Shown piece after piece: positions 26,020 to 36,377 of a stretch of 64,000 bases of DNA. Each line of letters begins with the position of its first letter. Within the stretch, counting starts at the first letter, position 1. The stretch is from an uncultured Clostridia bacterium (GTDB lineage Bacteria > Bacillota > Clostridia > Christensenellales > Borkfalkiaceae), in the NCBI GenBank assembly GCA_930989535.1, contig CAKNLK010000006.1:49814-113813 (forward strand). The letters are read 5' to 3'. The position numbers were made by a program, and so were the translations under genes. The notes beneath the pieces are model-generated. The model ran no database searches. It was not told where the DNA came from and saw only the letters and a program-made list of their open reading frames with translations.

Positions 26020-28563
26020 TCAGATGCTGTATCCCCCGGCCCCGACCGTCTTCTTTCTTCCGTCGGGAAGAACAATATCCGCCGTTGTATTTGCCGGAAT
26101 AGAAATATTGTATTTCCAACCATTTTCAGTCTTTTCCCAACCGCTTGAGACTTCACCGTAAACGCTCTTGTATTTTGCTTTTGCAAACGAAAAACTACCG
26201 CCGGGCATAGGAGCAATGCGGAATTTATTTTCGCCCGCGACGGTTATCCCGCACATTTTGGAGAATACCCACTCCAAAACCGCACCTTTGGAATAGTGGT
26301 CGAGCGAAGCGATACCGCCCTGCGCCTGCGTACCTTCCCAACTTTCCCATACAGTCGTAGCGCCTGCCTTCGGCATAAACAGCCACCCGGGCATCTCTTC
26401 ATTTTCCAAAAGTTTATAGGCGTATTCAACGTCGATATCTGCAAGAACATCCAGAATAAGCGGCGTCGATAAGAAACCCGTGCCGATGCGCCAACCATAA
26501 TTTTCCGTTGCCCTAATAAGGCGTTCCCTGGCGTACTTTGTCTGCCTTTCGTCCAATAAATTAAGATAGAGCGGACGGACGAGCATCGCCTGACGATCGG
26601 TATCAAGCGGATACTCTGCGGTCTGACGAATCGCGCGATACGCCTCTTTCGCCTTTTCGGCATAGAAGGCATACCTCTTTTCGTCCTCCCCTTTGCCGAG
26701 AATATCTGCAATCTCCGACATCAGCCTCATCATCCAGCTCGCATATGCAGTGGCGACCTCCGGCTTTGGCAAAATCATATCCGTCCAGTGCATCGGATGA
26801 ACGTCGGCGGGTTCCGCCCATTCGCCGTAAGCCTGCCCGCAATTGATTGCATATTTGCGGTATTTATGCGCAATATGCAGCGGCTTTGAAAGAAGTGTTT
26901 TCCGGCCCATACGCCCGATAATGAACTCCGCATAGCGGCGCATTCCGCCGTAATATTCTCTGAGGACAGCGACATCGTCATACTGTTTATAAAAACGATA
27001 CGGCACAAGGATTCCGACGTCCGCCCACCCCGGAGCGCCGTTCATGGTCGCCATATAAAAATCCACGCCGCCGTAAGGGGCTATCTGCGGGAGTTTACCG
27101 TTCCTTTTCTGCCAGTCATAAACATCGCGCAAATGCTTTTTTGCAAAGGGAGCGTAATTGAACAGATACGCCGCCGTCGTGAAAAAGAGCTGCGAATCTC
27201 CCGTCCAGCCGTGCCGCTCGCGGGTAGGGCAATCTGTAGGCACGTCCGCCGAGTTGTTTTTCGCAGACCAACGCGTACAATCCACGAATTTATTCAGAAG
27301 TTTATTGGAACTCTCGAAGGATAGCGTTCCTTCCATATCCGAATAGACGGCTATGGCTTCAAACTTTCCTTCCCGGACATCACAACCCATGACTTCCATA
27401 TATTGAAAGCCAAAAATAGAAAATTTTGTCTTATAAGTATTGAGCCCTTCTTTACAGATATAAGTGATTTGCTGCAACGGGGTTGCGCGCTTTTTTGTTG
27501 CGCACTGTATGTTTTTTAATGTAAGCTCTCCGTCCTTATCCAGCATCTCACCGAAACGCAGTTTTATCTTCTGCCCTGCTTTCGCTTTGACGGCAAAAGA
27601 CACATAGCCCGCGATATTCTGCCCGAAATTGAGAACGGTTTTACCCTTCGGCGTGGTAATAATCTCCGCATTTACAAATCTTTCATGCTCTGTGAGAGGA
27701 ACATTGTTGGATGCGGTCGGCATAACCTTGCATTTTGTTATATGCGCTTTGTCGCTGTACGAAGGAATACGAGCTGCCTCGACAACCTCTCCATCCTTGT
27801 TGTCAGCAAAACGAATAGCACCGTCATTCGACCACTCCCAGCTTTCGTCCGTGCAAATACGCATCATTTTTCCGTCTGAACCAATAAGTTCAAGCTGAAC
27901 TAAAAGTTTTGTCTGCGTGCCGTACTGATTTTTTAACCCCCATGCGCCGCAGCTTCCGCGATACCAGCCGTCGGCAAGTTCGGCAGTAATTTCGTTCGCG
28001 CCGTCTTGAATTAAATCGGTTACATCATATGTTTGATATTGAATACGCTTGCGATAATCGGTATGCCCCGGAGCAAGCATGAAGTTACCGACGCGAGCGC
28101 CGTTGATTTTAACTTCATATAAACCGCAGGCAGTAACATACAGCCTTGCATTTTTTACGCCGTTTGCCGTAAAACTCTTTTTGAAACAATCCACAGGATA
28201 GCGTTTCCTTTTATTGACGCGGTAATCGCCCGCGATCCACCTTGCCTGCCAGTCTCCCGCTGACAGAAGCCCCGTCTCAAAAAAAGCCGTTTCCGACCAG
28301 TCTCCGGCATTATTGCTTTCATCCCAAAGCTGCACCTTCCATTCCACGCGACGGCGGGAAGGCAAGTAGTCGGGATATTCGGCGCGCATGGACGAGGAAT
28401 TTACCTTTCCGCTGTCCCACGCCGTTTTCCCGCCCGATACGGCAACGATGCGGTATGCCGATTGCTTTATCCCACCTTCACAGTTCCACATCAGGCGAGG
28501 CTTTTGAATATCGATGCCGATGGGGTTAACCAGATACTCCGTTTTCAGATCGATCGCTTTCAT
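26020..28563 (-). CDS. Alpha-L-rhamnosidase (GH78), cytoplasmic
   Basis: Removes terminal alpha-L-rhamnose from glycosides. The start at 28563 (MKAIDLKTEYLVNPIG) follows GCAGGGTG; the reading frame also continues upstream, but that part is the shifted end of the SGNH gene. 847 residues: N-terminal beta-sandwich domains with PRLMWNCEGG and WQARWIAG, the (alpha/alpha)6 catalytic domain with CPTRERHGWTGDSQLF (general-acid Glu/Asp region), WADVGILVPYRFY, ESWEGTQAQGGIASLDHYS, and a C-terminal beta domain. No signal peptide, so the substrate is imported, presumably by the transporter in the same operon. Confidence 0.93.
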   Translation of the reverse strand: MKAIDLKTEYLVNPIGIDIQKPRLMWNCEGGIKQSAYRIVAVSGGKTAWDSGKVNSSSMRAEYPDYLPSRRRVEWKVQLWDESNNAGDWSETAFFETGLLSAGDWQARWIAGDYRVNKRKRYPVDCFKKSFTANGVKNARLYVTACGLYEVKINGARVGNFMLAPGHTDYRKRIQYQTYDVTDLIQDGANEITAELADGWYRGSCGAWGLKNQYGTQTKLLVQLELIGSDGKMMRICTDESWEWSNDGAIRFADNKDGEVVEAARIPSYSDKAHITKCKVMPTASNNVPLTEHERFVNAEIITTPKGKTVLNFGQNIAGYVSFAVKAKAGQKIKLRFGEMLDKDGELTLKNIQCATKKRATPLQQITYICKEGLNTYKTKFSIFGFQYMEVMGCDVREGKFEAIAVYSDMEGTLSFESSNKLLNKFVDCTRWSAKNNSADVPTDCPTRERHGWTGDSQLFFTTAAYLFNYAPFAKKHLRDVYDWQKRNGKLPQIAPYGGVDFYMATMNGAPGWADVGILVPYRFYKQYDDVAVLREYYGGMRRYAEFIIGRMGRKTLLSKPLHIAHKYRKYAINCGQAYGEWAEPADVHPMHWTDMILPKPEVATAYASWMMRLMSEIADILGKGEDEKRYAFYAEKAKEAYRAIRQTAEYPLDTDRQAMLVRPLYLNLLDERQTKYARERLIRATENYGWRIGTGFLSTPLILDVLADIDVEYAYKLLENEEMPGWLFMPKAGATTVWESWEGTQAQGGIASLDHYSKGAVLEWVFSKMCGITVAGENKFRIAPMPGGSFSFAKAKYKSVYGEVSSGWEKTENGWKYNISIPANTTADIVLPDGRKKTVGAGGYSI

Positions 28564-28567
28564 TTTG

Positions 28568-29381
28568 TCACCCTGCAAATTGATATAAAAATTCTTCCAT
28601 TTTCGGAGTCCACCATTCGAGATACCCCGCCTTAGTGGGATGGATTTCATCCGCCATATAGAGAGCGCTGTTCCTCGGTTATATCGTTGAACTTTTCGTC
28701 TGTGTATAAGTCGATAATGCCGATCTCGTATTTCTGACCAATCTCGTCCAATGCTTCTGCCATTGCTGCATATGCGTCACTTTCGTAATAGGAATTCGTA
28801 TAGAATACCACGGGGCAATCCCATGTTTCGGAAACATAGGAAATGATGTACTCTATCGCACCGCAGACCGTAGACGTATCAAACTCCGTTGTTCCCTCCG
28901 CCGAAACAGAGCCGAGCGGCTTGTTCTGCGTGGCGTCGTTGGTGGAGAGCTGGCACACAAACAAATCGAACTTCGCCCCTTTATCCAGCTTTTCCATGCG
29001 GGAGATATAGGAATTTATCCCCGTATCCACGAGCGTAGTGCCGCTGACGGCTTCCTTTACGAAAGTTGTGCCGTTGCGCTTCGCTATATACTCCACAAAT
29101 GACGTCTGCAAAGATGACGCTCCATATGTAACGGACGAGCCGAGATAGCAGATATTCATTCCTTCGAGCGGACTGTTTTCAAGCTCCTCGACATTTTCAA
29201 CGGAATACGCATCGCTGTTGCCGGCAAGATTTCTGAAACGTATATTCGCCATGCCTGAAAACGGCCCCCACGTCCACAAATATCCGCATATCATCAGCCA
29301 CACGACGACAAATACAGCGAGCCCCGCACAGACACAGGAAACAATGACCATGATTTTCTTTTTTGATTTTTCCTTGCTCAT
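28568..29381 (-). pseudogene. Membrane-anchored SGNH-type esterase gene with a 3' frameshift
   Basis: Residues after MSKEKSKKK include one membrane segment, then an SGNH hydrolase: CYLGSSVTYGASS (nucleophile Ser), VSGTTLVD and LSTNDATQ. The open frame stops at 28647 after RSLYGG. In the next frame the text goes on as ALYMADEIHPTKAGYLEWW..YQFAG and stops at 28568-28570, four bases before the GH78 start. The DEIHP block is the catalytic Asp-x-x-His of the family, so a two-base loss near 28660 (CGC for CGCGC) has cut it off. Either the gene is freshly broken or the assembly has an error. The start is uncertain (ATG 29381 or GTG 29393); neither has a good ribosome site. Confidence 0.8.
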
Positions 29382-29402
29382 CTGCAAATACACTCAAAAT
29401 TT

Positions 29403-31331
29403 TCAATTTTTCTTTGCTTCGGCATTGGCGAGCGTTTTTTGCATTTTTTCGTAACAGACTTCGCCTTCCGCCCTTTCCTTCTGCCACTTCTCTTCGTCGC
29501 GGCGCGCTTTCTTCTCTTGCCTCGCATCGTATTTTGCACGTTGTTCGGGCGACATCTTTGCGAGTTTTGCCGCCTTTTTGTCTGCGGAAATTTTTGCCTT
29601 TTCTTCCGCCTTTATTTTAGCGAGTCTCTCCTTTTCAACCTGCTTTTCTTGCTTTATGCGCATTGTTTCCATATGCTTTTCAAGTGCGGCATCATAGTCG
29701 ATGCCTTTCTTTTCGCACCGCTCTTTCAATTCTTTGCGGTAAATTTCTTCCGCCTCTGCATCCATCTTTTTCTGCTCTTCGGCAGCTCGGATTTCCGGTT
29801 CAACCCAAACCTCGCCCCTTGCTTCGTATTCAGCCTTCTGGCGGGCGCGAATGATCACAAGTTTTTTATCGACCGTCTTTTCGACCGTTACGGGAATGAG
29901 CATGAAGGCATACACCAGCCCTGCAATCGCTTCCAGCCCCACAAAGAAGAACGTAAAAATCGTATTCACCGCTTCAGGCTGATTGAAGATGACAGCAAAA
30001 GTACCGTCCGCATTGGTGATAATCTTCTGCATCGCATCGGTTAGCTCGGGCATTATGGACACCGTTTCCGGCGCGAGGTATCCCGCCGCGGACAAACCGC
30101 CGTTGAATATCCCAGTAACCAACCCCGCCGCCGCGGTTATGATGACGGAATATACCGACATTGCGGTTCCGTCGCAACGGAAACCGTTCTTCCATTCGAG
30201 GTTGTCCAGCGCGTCGGAGAACAGCGCCATGAACACATACGCGCAAGGCAGACCGCCGATATTTTTAATGAATTGCCCGACAAGAACAATATATAAATTG
30301 GTGGGCGCCATCCAACATACCGCGCTTCCGAACGCATAGAGGATAAACCCGACGACGGTTATATTCTTTTTGCCGAATTTCTTTGCAAGCGGCCATACGG
30401 CAAAAATGCCGATCCCCATCGGGATACCGCCGAGAACTGACACGAGAGTTTGCGTAATCCCGTCCGAATAGGTACCCAAAACATAGTTGCAATAATACGG
30501 AAGTGCTACGTTTTTCAGCTGGCTCGTGAGCGTGTAAAGGAGAAAATATCCGAGCAGCAGCAACATGTATTTATCCGTAAATACCGCTCTGAGCTGCATA
30601 AAGAAAGGAATCTTCTTCTCCTCCTGATTTGCAACTTCCGCCGTGACGCGCTCTTTTGTGTAATAATATTCCAGAATCACGCAAGGAAGGGATAAACACG
30701 AAATGACAGCCATGCAGATGATCCACGTCGTCTGGCTTGTTCCCAATATAGGATAGATCAGCATCGGGAAAATGAGTGCAACGACGATGCCCGTCATCAT
30801 GATGGAACTGATGTTGTTGAACACCGCCAGCACACCGCGCTGCGAGGTATTGCGCGTGGAAAGCGGAACCATAAGATTATGGCTCATGGAATACATCGTA
30901 TAGGCGAGCGAATAGTACAAATTGTACGAAAGCATTACCCATACGATCTGCAATGCAGTATTTCCGCTCGGAACGATAAAAAGCAAAACGCCTGTTATCT
31001 CCAGAAGCGGTGCCGATAAAAGCAGCCACGGGCGCGCTTTCCCCTGTTTAGTACGCGTGCGGTCGATGATCCAACCCATTACGACATTCGTAACCGCGTC
31101 GATTATTTTCGACAATATCGGGAAAATAACCAAAAACATCCCGCCCCAAATCGTACCGAAACCCAACACGTCGGTATAAAACAGGTTGAGATACGTTGCC
31201 ATGACCGCATTAAACAGCAACGCGCCGCAGGGCCCGAGCAAAAAGCCTAACCACTTTTCTTTGCCCGTTACATTCTGCGATTTAACCTTACTGTCGAATA
31301 TCCTTCCGCCGAGCAATTTTCCCTGCGTCAT
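29403..31331 (-). CDS. GPH-type sugar:cation symporter (MelB-like) with long charged C-terminal tail
   Basis: Imports a glycoside with a cation. The first 490 residues form about 12 membrane helices with family marks [25 protein letters not shown] (Asp residues of helix II and the cytoplasmic loop). The last 150 residues are a Lys/Glu/Ala-rich, probably helical cytoplasmic tail, not found in typical MelB proteins (about 460-480 residues). GAGGAGGG lies before the ATG, inside the end of the GH3 gene (44-bp overlap). Confidence 0.88.
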   Translation of the reverse strand: MTQGKLLGGRIFDSKVKSQNVTGKEKWLGFLLGPCGALLFNAVMATYLNLFYTDVLGFGTIWGGMFLVIFPILSKIIDAVTNVVMGWIIDRTRTKQGKARPWLLLSAPLLEITGVLLFIVPSGNTALQIVWVMLSYNLYYSLAYTMYSMSHNLMVPLSTRNTSQRGVLAVFNNISSIMMTGIVVALIFPMLIYPILGTSQTTWIICMAVISCLSLPCVILEYYYTKERVTAEVANQEEKKIPFFMQLRAVFTDKYMLLLLGYFLLYTLTSQLKNVALPYYCNYVLGTYSDGITQTLVSVLGGIPMGIGIFAVWPLAKKFGKKNITVVGFILYAFGSAVCWMAPTNLYIVLVGQFIKNIGGLPCAYVFMALFSDALDNLEWKNGFRCDGTAMSVYSVIITAAAGLVTGIFNGGLSAAGYLAPETVSIMPELTDAMQKIITNADGTFAVIFNQPEAVNTIFTFFFVGLEAIAGLVYAFMLIPVTVEKTVDKKLVIIRARQKAEYEARGEVWVEPEIRAAEEQKKMDAEAEEIYRKELKERCEKKGIDYDAALEKHMETMRIKQEKQVEKERLAKIKAEEKAKISADKKAAKLAKMSPEQRAKYDARQEKKARRDEEKWQKERAEGEVCYEKMQKTLANAEAKKN

Positions 31332-33762
31332 TTTTTCCCTCCTCTTTCGGCAATGCCGGTACTTTTATTTTTTTGCAAAAGCATAGAACCCCTTTGAAAA
31401 TCCTTCCGTTCGCAAGGTTTATAAATCCCTGCGCAAAATTGTACGGAAAAGCCTTTCCCGCAGACATCGACATGCAAATAAGCGAATTACTTTCCAAAAT
31501 CCTGCGCATGAATATAGCGCCCTTAATTTTATTTTCCCTCTCCGTTCCTTTCGGGAGTTTCTGAGCCTCACGCATTTGCTTTTCTGCCACCCCGAGAACC
31601 GCTTTGTACAGAATCCTGCCCATAAACGTCGCCCTTAAATCTGTAAAACGCGATTCGAGTCGCAACGGTTTTATCGTCGGGACAGGGGAAACCTTTACCC
31701 CGCCCATTTTTTCAAACACAGAATCGTTCAGCCCGACAAAGCCCGCCCCCGCATATGCCCTGCAGATTTCTTCGCTGTAAGGCGCGCAATACCTGCCTTC
31801 GATTCGAACCGGCTCGGAATAAATGACCGTACTGCTGTCGCTGCACAGTTGGAATTCATATACTCCGCTTTCCAGCACCCAGTCATTTGCCTCCGTGTCA
31901 AAGTATCGTAAATCTGCTTGGAGGACGGTCAGCTCTGCTTTCACGCTTTCGCCGGCCTTTACATATATCTTTTTGAAGGCGCGGAGCTCTCGTTCGGGCT
32001 TGAATACATTGCTGCGCGGCGCTTTGACGTAGAGCTGGACAACCTCTGCCCCATCGCGTTTACCCGTGTTGACTACTTCGCAAGAAACAATGATTTTCTC
32101 CCCGTCCTTCCGCGCTTTCATATCTCTGTACGCAAATTTTGTATAAGATAACCCGTAACCGAACGGGTAGCGCACTTGCTTTTTTGCCGTCGCATAATAG
32201 CGATATCCGACAAATATGCTTTCTTTATAAACTTCGTTGACGGATTTCCCGAACTCATTTCCGAAAGGCACATCTTCGTATCGAATCGGCCAGGTTTCAG
32301 CGAGCCTGCCGGAAGGATTCGCCCGGCCGAACAACAGATTCGCACAAGCTGTTCCTCCGCTTTGGCCGGGCAGATACATGTTGAGTATCGCACTCACTCT
32401 TTCGGCAAACGGCAGTTCCACAGGCGCTCCCCCGAATAAAACGATGATGATTTTCTTTCCGGTGCGGCAGAGAGCTTCAATAAGCGCAAGCTGGTTTTCC
32501 GGCAACCGCATATGCTCGCGGTCGCACCCCTCGCTCTCCGCGTAATCGGTGAGCCCGGCAAAGACGAGAATTGTGTCATACTGTTGCGAAGTTTTAACCG
32601 CCGAATCAATCATATTTTTATCGGCTTCTATTGTGTTCTCCGCATAGCCTCGTGAATAAACGTATTTTATACCTGCCCGATCAAATGCCGCCTTGGGCGA
32701 CGTGACCTTCGTCGGGTTTATCATCGAACTGCCCGCGCCCTGATAGCGCATCTTTTCAAACAACTCGCCGACAACAAGAACTTCCCTGTTCTCATCAAGC
32801 GGAAGTGCGCCATCGTTTTTCAAAAGCACCGCGCAATCCTGCGCTATCTCACAGGAAAGGCGATCATTCGCTTCAAAATCACTGTCGTCCGCAGATTCTT
32901 TGCCGTACCGTTCGACCGCGAACAGGACATTTGCAACGCATTTATCCAATTGGTCTGCAGCGAGCGTCCCGTCATCGATTCCGTCCAAAATCCACTTGCG
33001 GCAGATCGCGGTATCACCCGGCATTTCGAGGTCGAGCCCCGCCTGCAAAGATTTCACGCGGTCATGCATTGCGCCCCAGTCGGTCATGACGAGCCCTTTA
33101 AAATTCCATTCACCGCGCAGTACGTCGGTTAATAGCCACTTATTCTGTGAACAGTATTCGCCGTTGATCTTATTGTAGGCGCACATTACCGCCGCAGGAC
33201 GGCTTTCCTTCACTATTATTTCAAATACTTTCAGGTAAATTTCACGGATTGCGCGCATATCGGCGATACTGTCGCCCATAAAACGATAATTTTCGCTGTT
33301 ATTGAGCGCAAAATGCTTGACGGACACTCCTACTCCCTCGCACTGTATTCCCTCCGCTTCGGCAGCTGCCATTTTCCCTGCGAGCAGCGGGTCCTCTGAA
33401 AAGTATTCAAAGTTGCGCCCCGCCGTGGGGTTGCGCTTGATATTTGCGCCCGGGCCGAGAACGATATGTACCCCGTACTTATGGCACTCCTGCGCAATCG
33501 CCTTCCCCATTCTGCGGACGTTCTCCGGATTCCAGCCCGATGCCGTGCATGCCGCCGTAGGAAAAGCCGTTGCAGGAAAACTCCCCGTAACACCGTTATC
33601 TCCGCCCTCCGCCTGCACGCGCAGGCCGTGGGGGCCGTCCGACATGCGCAAGGCGGGAATGTTCAACCGCGGAATGCTGTTTGTATACATAAAATCCGTG
33701 CCCGAAACGAGCGCGGCTTTTTCCTCTGTAGTCAATTTATTCAACAATCCTTTTATATCCAT
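31288..33762 (-). CDS. Beta-glucosidase-type glycoside hydrolase family 3
   Basis: Hydrolyses beta-glucosides or related xylosides; intracellular (no signal). 824 residues: N-terminal barrel with [35 protein letters not shown] and nucleophile Asp in VMTDWGA; the alpha/beta sandwich domain with [10 protein letters not shown]; and a fibronectin III-like domain with [12 protein letters not shown]. The last 110 residues form an extra basic segment with [10 protein letters not shown] and [10 protein letters not shown], as seen in some clostridial GH3 enzymes. First gene of the four-gene glycoside operon, divergent from an AraC regulator. Confidence 0.93.
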   Translation of the reverse strand: MDIKGLLNKLTTEEKAALVSGTDFMYTNSIPRLNIPALRMSDGPHGLRVQAEGGDNGVTGSFPATAFPTAACTASGWNPENVRRMGKAIAQECHKYGVHIVLGPGANIKRNPTAGRNFEYFSEDPLLAGKMAAAEAEGIQCEGVGVSVKHFALNNSENYRFMGDSIADMRAIREIYLKVFEIIVKESRPAAVMCAYNKINGEYCSQNKWLLTDVLRGEWNFKGLVMTDWGAMHDRVKSLQAGLDLEMPGDTAICRKWILDGIDDGTLAADQLDKCVANVLFAVERYGKESADDSDFEANDRLSCEIAQDCAVLLKNDGALPLDENREVLVVGELFEKMRYQGAGSSMINPTKVTSPKAAFDRAGIKYVYSRGYAENTIEADKNMIDSAVKTSQQYDTILVFAGLTDYAESEGCDREHMRLPENQLALIEALCRTGKKIIIVLFGGAPVELPFAERVSAILNMYLPGQSGGTACANLLFGRANPSGRLAETWPIRYEDVPFGNEFGKSVNEVYKESIFVGYRYYATAKKQVRYPFGYGLSYTKFAYRDMKARKDGEKIIVSCEVVNTGKRDGAEVVQLYVKAPRSNVFKPERELRAFKKIYVKAGESVKAELTVLQADLRYFDTEANDWVLESGVYEFQLCSDSSTVIYSEPVRIEGRYCAPYSEEICRAYAGAGFVGLNDSVFEKMGGVKVSPVPTIKPLRLESRFTDLRATFMGRILYKAVLGVAEKQMREAQKLPKGTERENKIKGAIFMRRILESNSLICMSMSAGKAFPYNFAQGFINLANGRIFKGVLCFCKKIKVPALPKEEGKNDAGKIARRKDIRQ

Positions 33763-33789
33763 ACCGCAAAAAGCCCTTTCTTTTTTTCA

Positions 33790-33814
33790 CCAGAATTATA
33801 CAACTTTTTTCTGG
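33790..33814. promoter_or_regulatory. Promoter and inverted repeat for the GH3 operon
   Basis: On the minus strand a TATAAT lies about 30 bp before the GH3 start, with no good -35. It is flanked by CCAGAA (33790-33795) and TTCTGG (33809-33814), a perfect inverted repeat spanning the -10. A weak -35 is what an AraC-activated promoter would show. Confidence 0.5.
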
Positions 33815-33821
33815 CACAGTC

Positions 33822-33850
33822 TTGCATTTTTGTTTTATTTTCGTTATAAT
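33822..33850 (+). promoter_or_regulatory. Promoter of the AraC-type regulator
   Basis: TTGCAT (33822-33827), 17-bp spacer, TATAAT (33845-33850), 26 bp before the start. Confidence 0.8.
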
Positions 33851-33875
33851 TGTTTTATAGTTGGAGAAAACAGCG

Positions 33876-35084
33876 ATGGAAAATATCGATTACACCTATC
33901 TTTGCAACGTTATTGGCAATCTGACGGGAATTCCTATCCGTCTGTATAAAGGGAATCAGCTGATTTTGTATCATGCGATTGTCCATCTGCCCAAGGACCC
34001 GCTGGACGCGTATAAAACGGATATTTTATCCATTGAAACGCATGTCGGTTACTATATTACTCCTCATTTCCATTATTATGGCGTCGTAAGCGACGGCGAG
34101 CATAAAGTTGTTATCGGCCCCTCCATGCAGACAAGAAACAGCGAACAGGCTATGAGGGAACTCGCTTTTCAATGCGACGTTTCGCCGGAAGACACAGCCG
34201 ACTTTATAATCGGCATGAAAAGCATTGTTTCCATGCCGCTTGACAGCATTCTGCAAATCCTCTGCACCATGAATTACGTCATGAACAATGAAAAGCTCGG
34301 CCTGGGCGATATTATTATTTACGATGCCGAACAGCAAAACTTAAGGGCCGCATTGGAACAGGAACGGGCGAAATACAATTTTGATTCCGATTTGGCCGCG
34401 GTTCAAGATGTGCAAAATGTTCATAATACTCTTGCTCTCGAACAGACCATCGTAAACTTTGTACGCCGCGGAGATACTGAAGCTTTGAAGGAATGGTTTG
34501 CAGATGCTCCCGCAGTCCGCGGGGGAGTTCTCGCCGCTGACCAACTGCGTCAAATCAAAAACACCTTTATCGTGACTGCAACTCTCGTTTCCAGGGGCGC
34601 AATCCGCGGCGGAATGGATGTTGACGACGCATTATCTTTGAGCGATGCATACATTCAGAAATGCGAACTGCTGAACAATGTCGAACGTATTATAAACCTG
34701 CAATATCATATGGTTTTCGATTATGCGGAACAAGTCGAAAAACTGCAATGCGGAAAACAGCCGTCAAAGCTTGTTCAAGACGTTGCGAAATATATTCAAC
34801 GGCATTTATCGGAGCCGATTACGACAAACGATATCGCAAAGGCGATATTTTTAAGCCGTTCCAGATTATCTGTTAAATTTAAAAAAGAAACGGGCGAAAA
34901 TCTTATAGATTACATTTTAAAAGAAAAGACGGAAGAAGCAAAACGCCTCCTCCGCTATACAGATAAGACCGCCGTTGCAATCAGCGCATACCTCGGGTTT
35001 TCGTCGCAAAGCCACTTTACCCGTGTTTTCAAAAAATATGCGGGAATTTTGCCGAACGAATATCGCTGGCAATATAATAAATGA
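33876..35084 (+). CDS. AraC-family transcriptional regulator of the glycoside locus
   Basis: The start at 33876 (MENIDYTYLC) follows TTGGAG; the earlier in-frame TTG is part of that site. 402 residues: a non-cupin N-terminal sensor region (about 1-280) and a C-terminal AraC DNA-binding domain (about 300-400) with two helix-turn-helix units, TTNDIAKAIFLSRSRLSVKFKKETG and AISAYLGFSSQSHFTRVFKKYAG. This PAS-like/Lachnospiraceae layout often senses imported sugars. Divergence from the GH3-transporter-GH78 operon implies that it activates it; the ligand is unknown. Confidence 0.9.
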   Translation: MENIDYTYLCNVIGNLTGIPIRLYKGNQLILYHAIVHLPKDPLDAYKTDILSIETHVGYYITPHFHYYGVVSDGEHKVVIGPSMQTRNSEQAMRELAFQCDVSPEDTADFIIGMKSIVSMPLDSILQILCTMNYVMNNEKLGLGDIIIYDAEQQNLRAALEQERAKYNFDSDLAAVQDVQNVHNTLALEQTIVNFVRRGDTEALKEWFADAPAVRGGVLAADQLRQIKNTFIVTATLVSRGAIRGGMDVDDALSLSDAYIQKCELLNNVERIINLQYHMVFDYAEQVEKLQCGKQPSKLVQDVAKYIQRHLSEPITTNDIAKAIFLSRSRLSVKFKKETGENLIDYILKEKTEEAKRLLRYTDKTAVAISAYLGFSSQSHFTRVFKKYAGILPNEYRWQYNK

Positions 35085-35145
35085 GCACCCCGCCCCAAAT
35101 AATTACATATACCGCGACAAACCAAAAAAAGTTACGGCAATAATT

Positions 35146-36180
35146 TTAACATTTCTTATCCGCCAATCGGTCGCAATATTCGGCAATCGAGCGCATTACC
35201 TCCGAATCCTCTTCCATGATTTTGGCATAATCGATTTCCTTATACATTTGCAATGCGCGAACCGGATTTTTCTTCCGCTGTTTTGCAATTTCGGAAAAAG
35301 TCTGGTTCATCGCCCTTTCCGCATCCATCGTCAAGTAAGGATTATGCGCCTTTCCCTCGCAAATCTTGCAGGTAATATTGGAAGACTCCGCAAATTTTTT
35401 TGCAAAAATGGCTCCGTTCCCCCGGAAGGATACCGTTTTATCGCTTGAACCGTAAATAAGATAGACCGGCTTGTCTGTCTTCTGCAAACTTTTTAAGCTG
35501 TTAAAATTTGCGGCCTTGCCGAAACGGATGCTGTTAAATAATCGTAAAAAGGCTTCCGCCAAAAAAGTGAGGCACGGCACCTTTCGCCCCACCGTATTTT
35601 GCGCAAGCACCTTCGCCCCCGAAATAAATCCGCACATAGCGACGGCCCCGCAAACACCCTCCGCTTCTACATTATTCATCACGCAAAATGCGCCCCATGA
35701 GTGGCCGACCAAAATTTTTTTCATTTTGGAAAACCGCGGCTCTTCGTTTGCATATCGAATTGCGCTCCGCAAATCGAGCACGCCCTGGTCAAAGCCGTAT
35801 AAGCGCGCACCGTCGCTCGCGACACAGCCGGTCGCGTCATACGCCAAAACCCAATAGCCGGCCTCTGCCAGGGCGTTTATTTCCGTCGTATACGCTTGAT
35901 GCCCCGCGCCGAATCCGTGCGCAAAAATTACGAGCGCTTTCGGGGATTCGACCGTCTCTTTTCGATATAAAAAGCCGCGAAGCGTTTGCCCTCGATTCGA
36001 TACAAAGGAAATCGGCTCCGCTGCCAGCTCGGGGAAATCGACCGCCGTAAAATACTTCAGATTTTTATTGCCGTTATATCGCTTACCCGTTATTCGGTGA
36101 AAGGCGTAGAGCGCCACTCCGAATACGCTGAAAATGATCGCCGCAATCAACGCAGCCAAAACAATGATAGCCGTTATCAA
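35146..36180 (-). CDS. Membrane-anchored alpha/beta hydrolase
   Basis: 344 residues with one N-terminal membrane helix (3-27) and an alpha/beta hydrolase domain: oxyanion segment FAHGFGAGH, nucleophile Ser in VGHSWGA, Asp in YGSSDKTV, His in GKAHNPY. The family includes acyl esterases and lipases of serine-aminopeptidase-S33 type; substrate unknown. It starts with TTG nine bases after GAGGG and downstream of a near-perfect promoter. Single-gene unit convergent with the AraC gene; the 60 bp between them show no clear terminator. Confidence 0.85.
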   Translation of the reverse strand: MITAIIVLAALIAAIIFSVFGVALYAFHRITGKRYNGNKNLKYFTAVDFPELAAEPISFVSNRGQTLRGFLYRKETVESPKALVIFAHGFGAGHQAYTTEINALAEAGYWVLAYDATGCVASDGARLYGFDQGVLDLRSAIRYANEEPRFSKMKKILVGHSWGAFCVMNNVEAEGVCGAVAMCGFISGAKVLAQNTVGRKVPCLTFLAEAFLRLFNSIRFGKAANFNSLKSLQKTDKPVYLIYGSSDKTVSFRGNGAIFAKKFAESSNITCKICEGKAHNPYLTMDAERAMNQTFSEIAKQRKKNPVRALQMYKEIDYAKIMEEDSEVMRSIAEYCDRLADKKC

Positions 36181-36212
36181 TTCTAATCCCTCGTCGCGTT
36201 TAATACCGCAAA

Positions 36213-36241
36213 ATTATACCTGAAACCATTCCCCTTGTCAA
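36213..36241 (-). promoter_or_regulatory. Promoter for the alpha/beta hydrolase
   Basis: Minus strand consensus TTGACA (36236-36241), 17-bp spacer, TATAAT (36213-36218). Confidence 0.9.
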
Positions 36242-36270
36242 CATCGCTTTTAATACTTTTTCTTTAATTT

Positions 36271-36288
36271 ATGTTACACATAGTACTT
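36271..36288. promoter_or_regulatory. 18-bp motif shared with 15232-15249
   Basis: ATGTTACACATAGTACTT lies between two divergent promoters, 30 bp upstream of the hydrolase -35 and 41 bp upstream of the NlpC/P60 -35. It matches 17 of 18 bases at the exported pseudo-protease gene. Confidence 0.45.
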
Positions 36289-36328
36289 CGCAATTCCTAT
36301 AAATACCTGCAATGGAAATATTTTTGTA

Positions 36329-36357
36329 TTGATTTTTTGTATAATTTTTAGTATCAT
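36329..36357 (+). promoter_or_regulatory. Promoter for the NlpC/P60 gene
   Basis: TTGATT (36329-36334), 17-bp spacer, TATCAT (36352-36357), 20 bp before the ATG; a TATAAT at 36340-36345 is an alternative. Confidence 0.6.
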
Positions 36358-36377
36358 ATACGTCGGAGGAAACAAAT

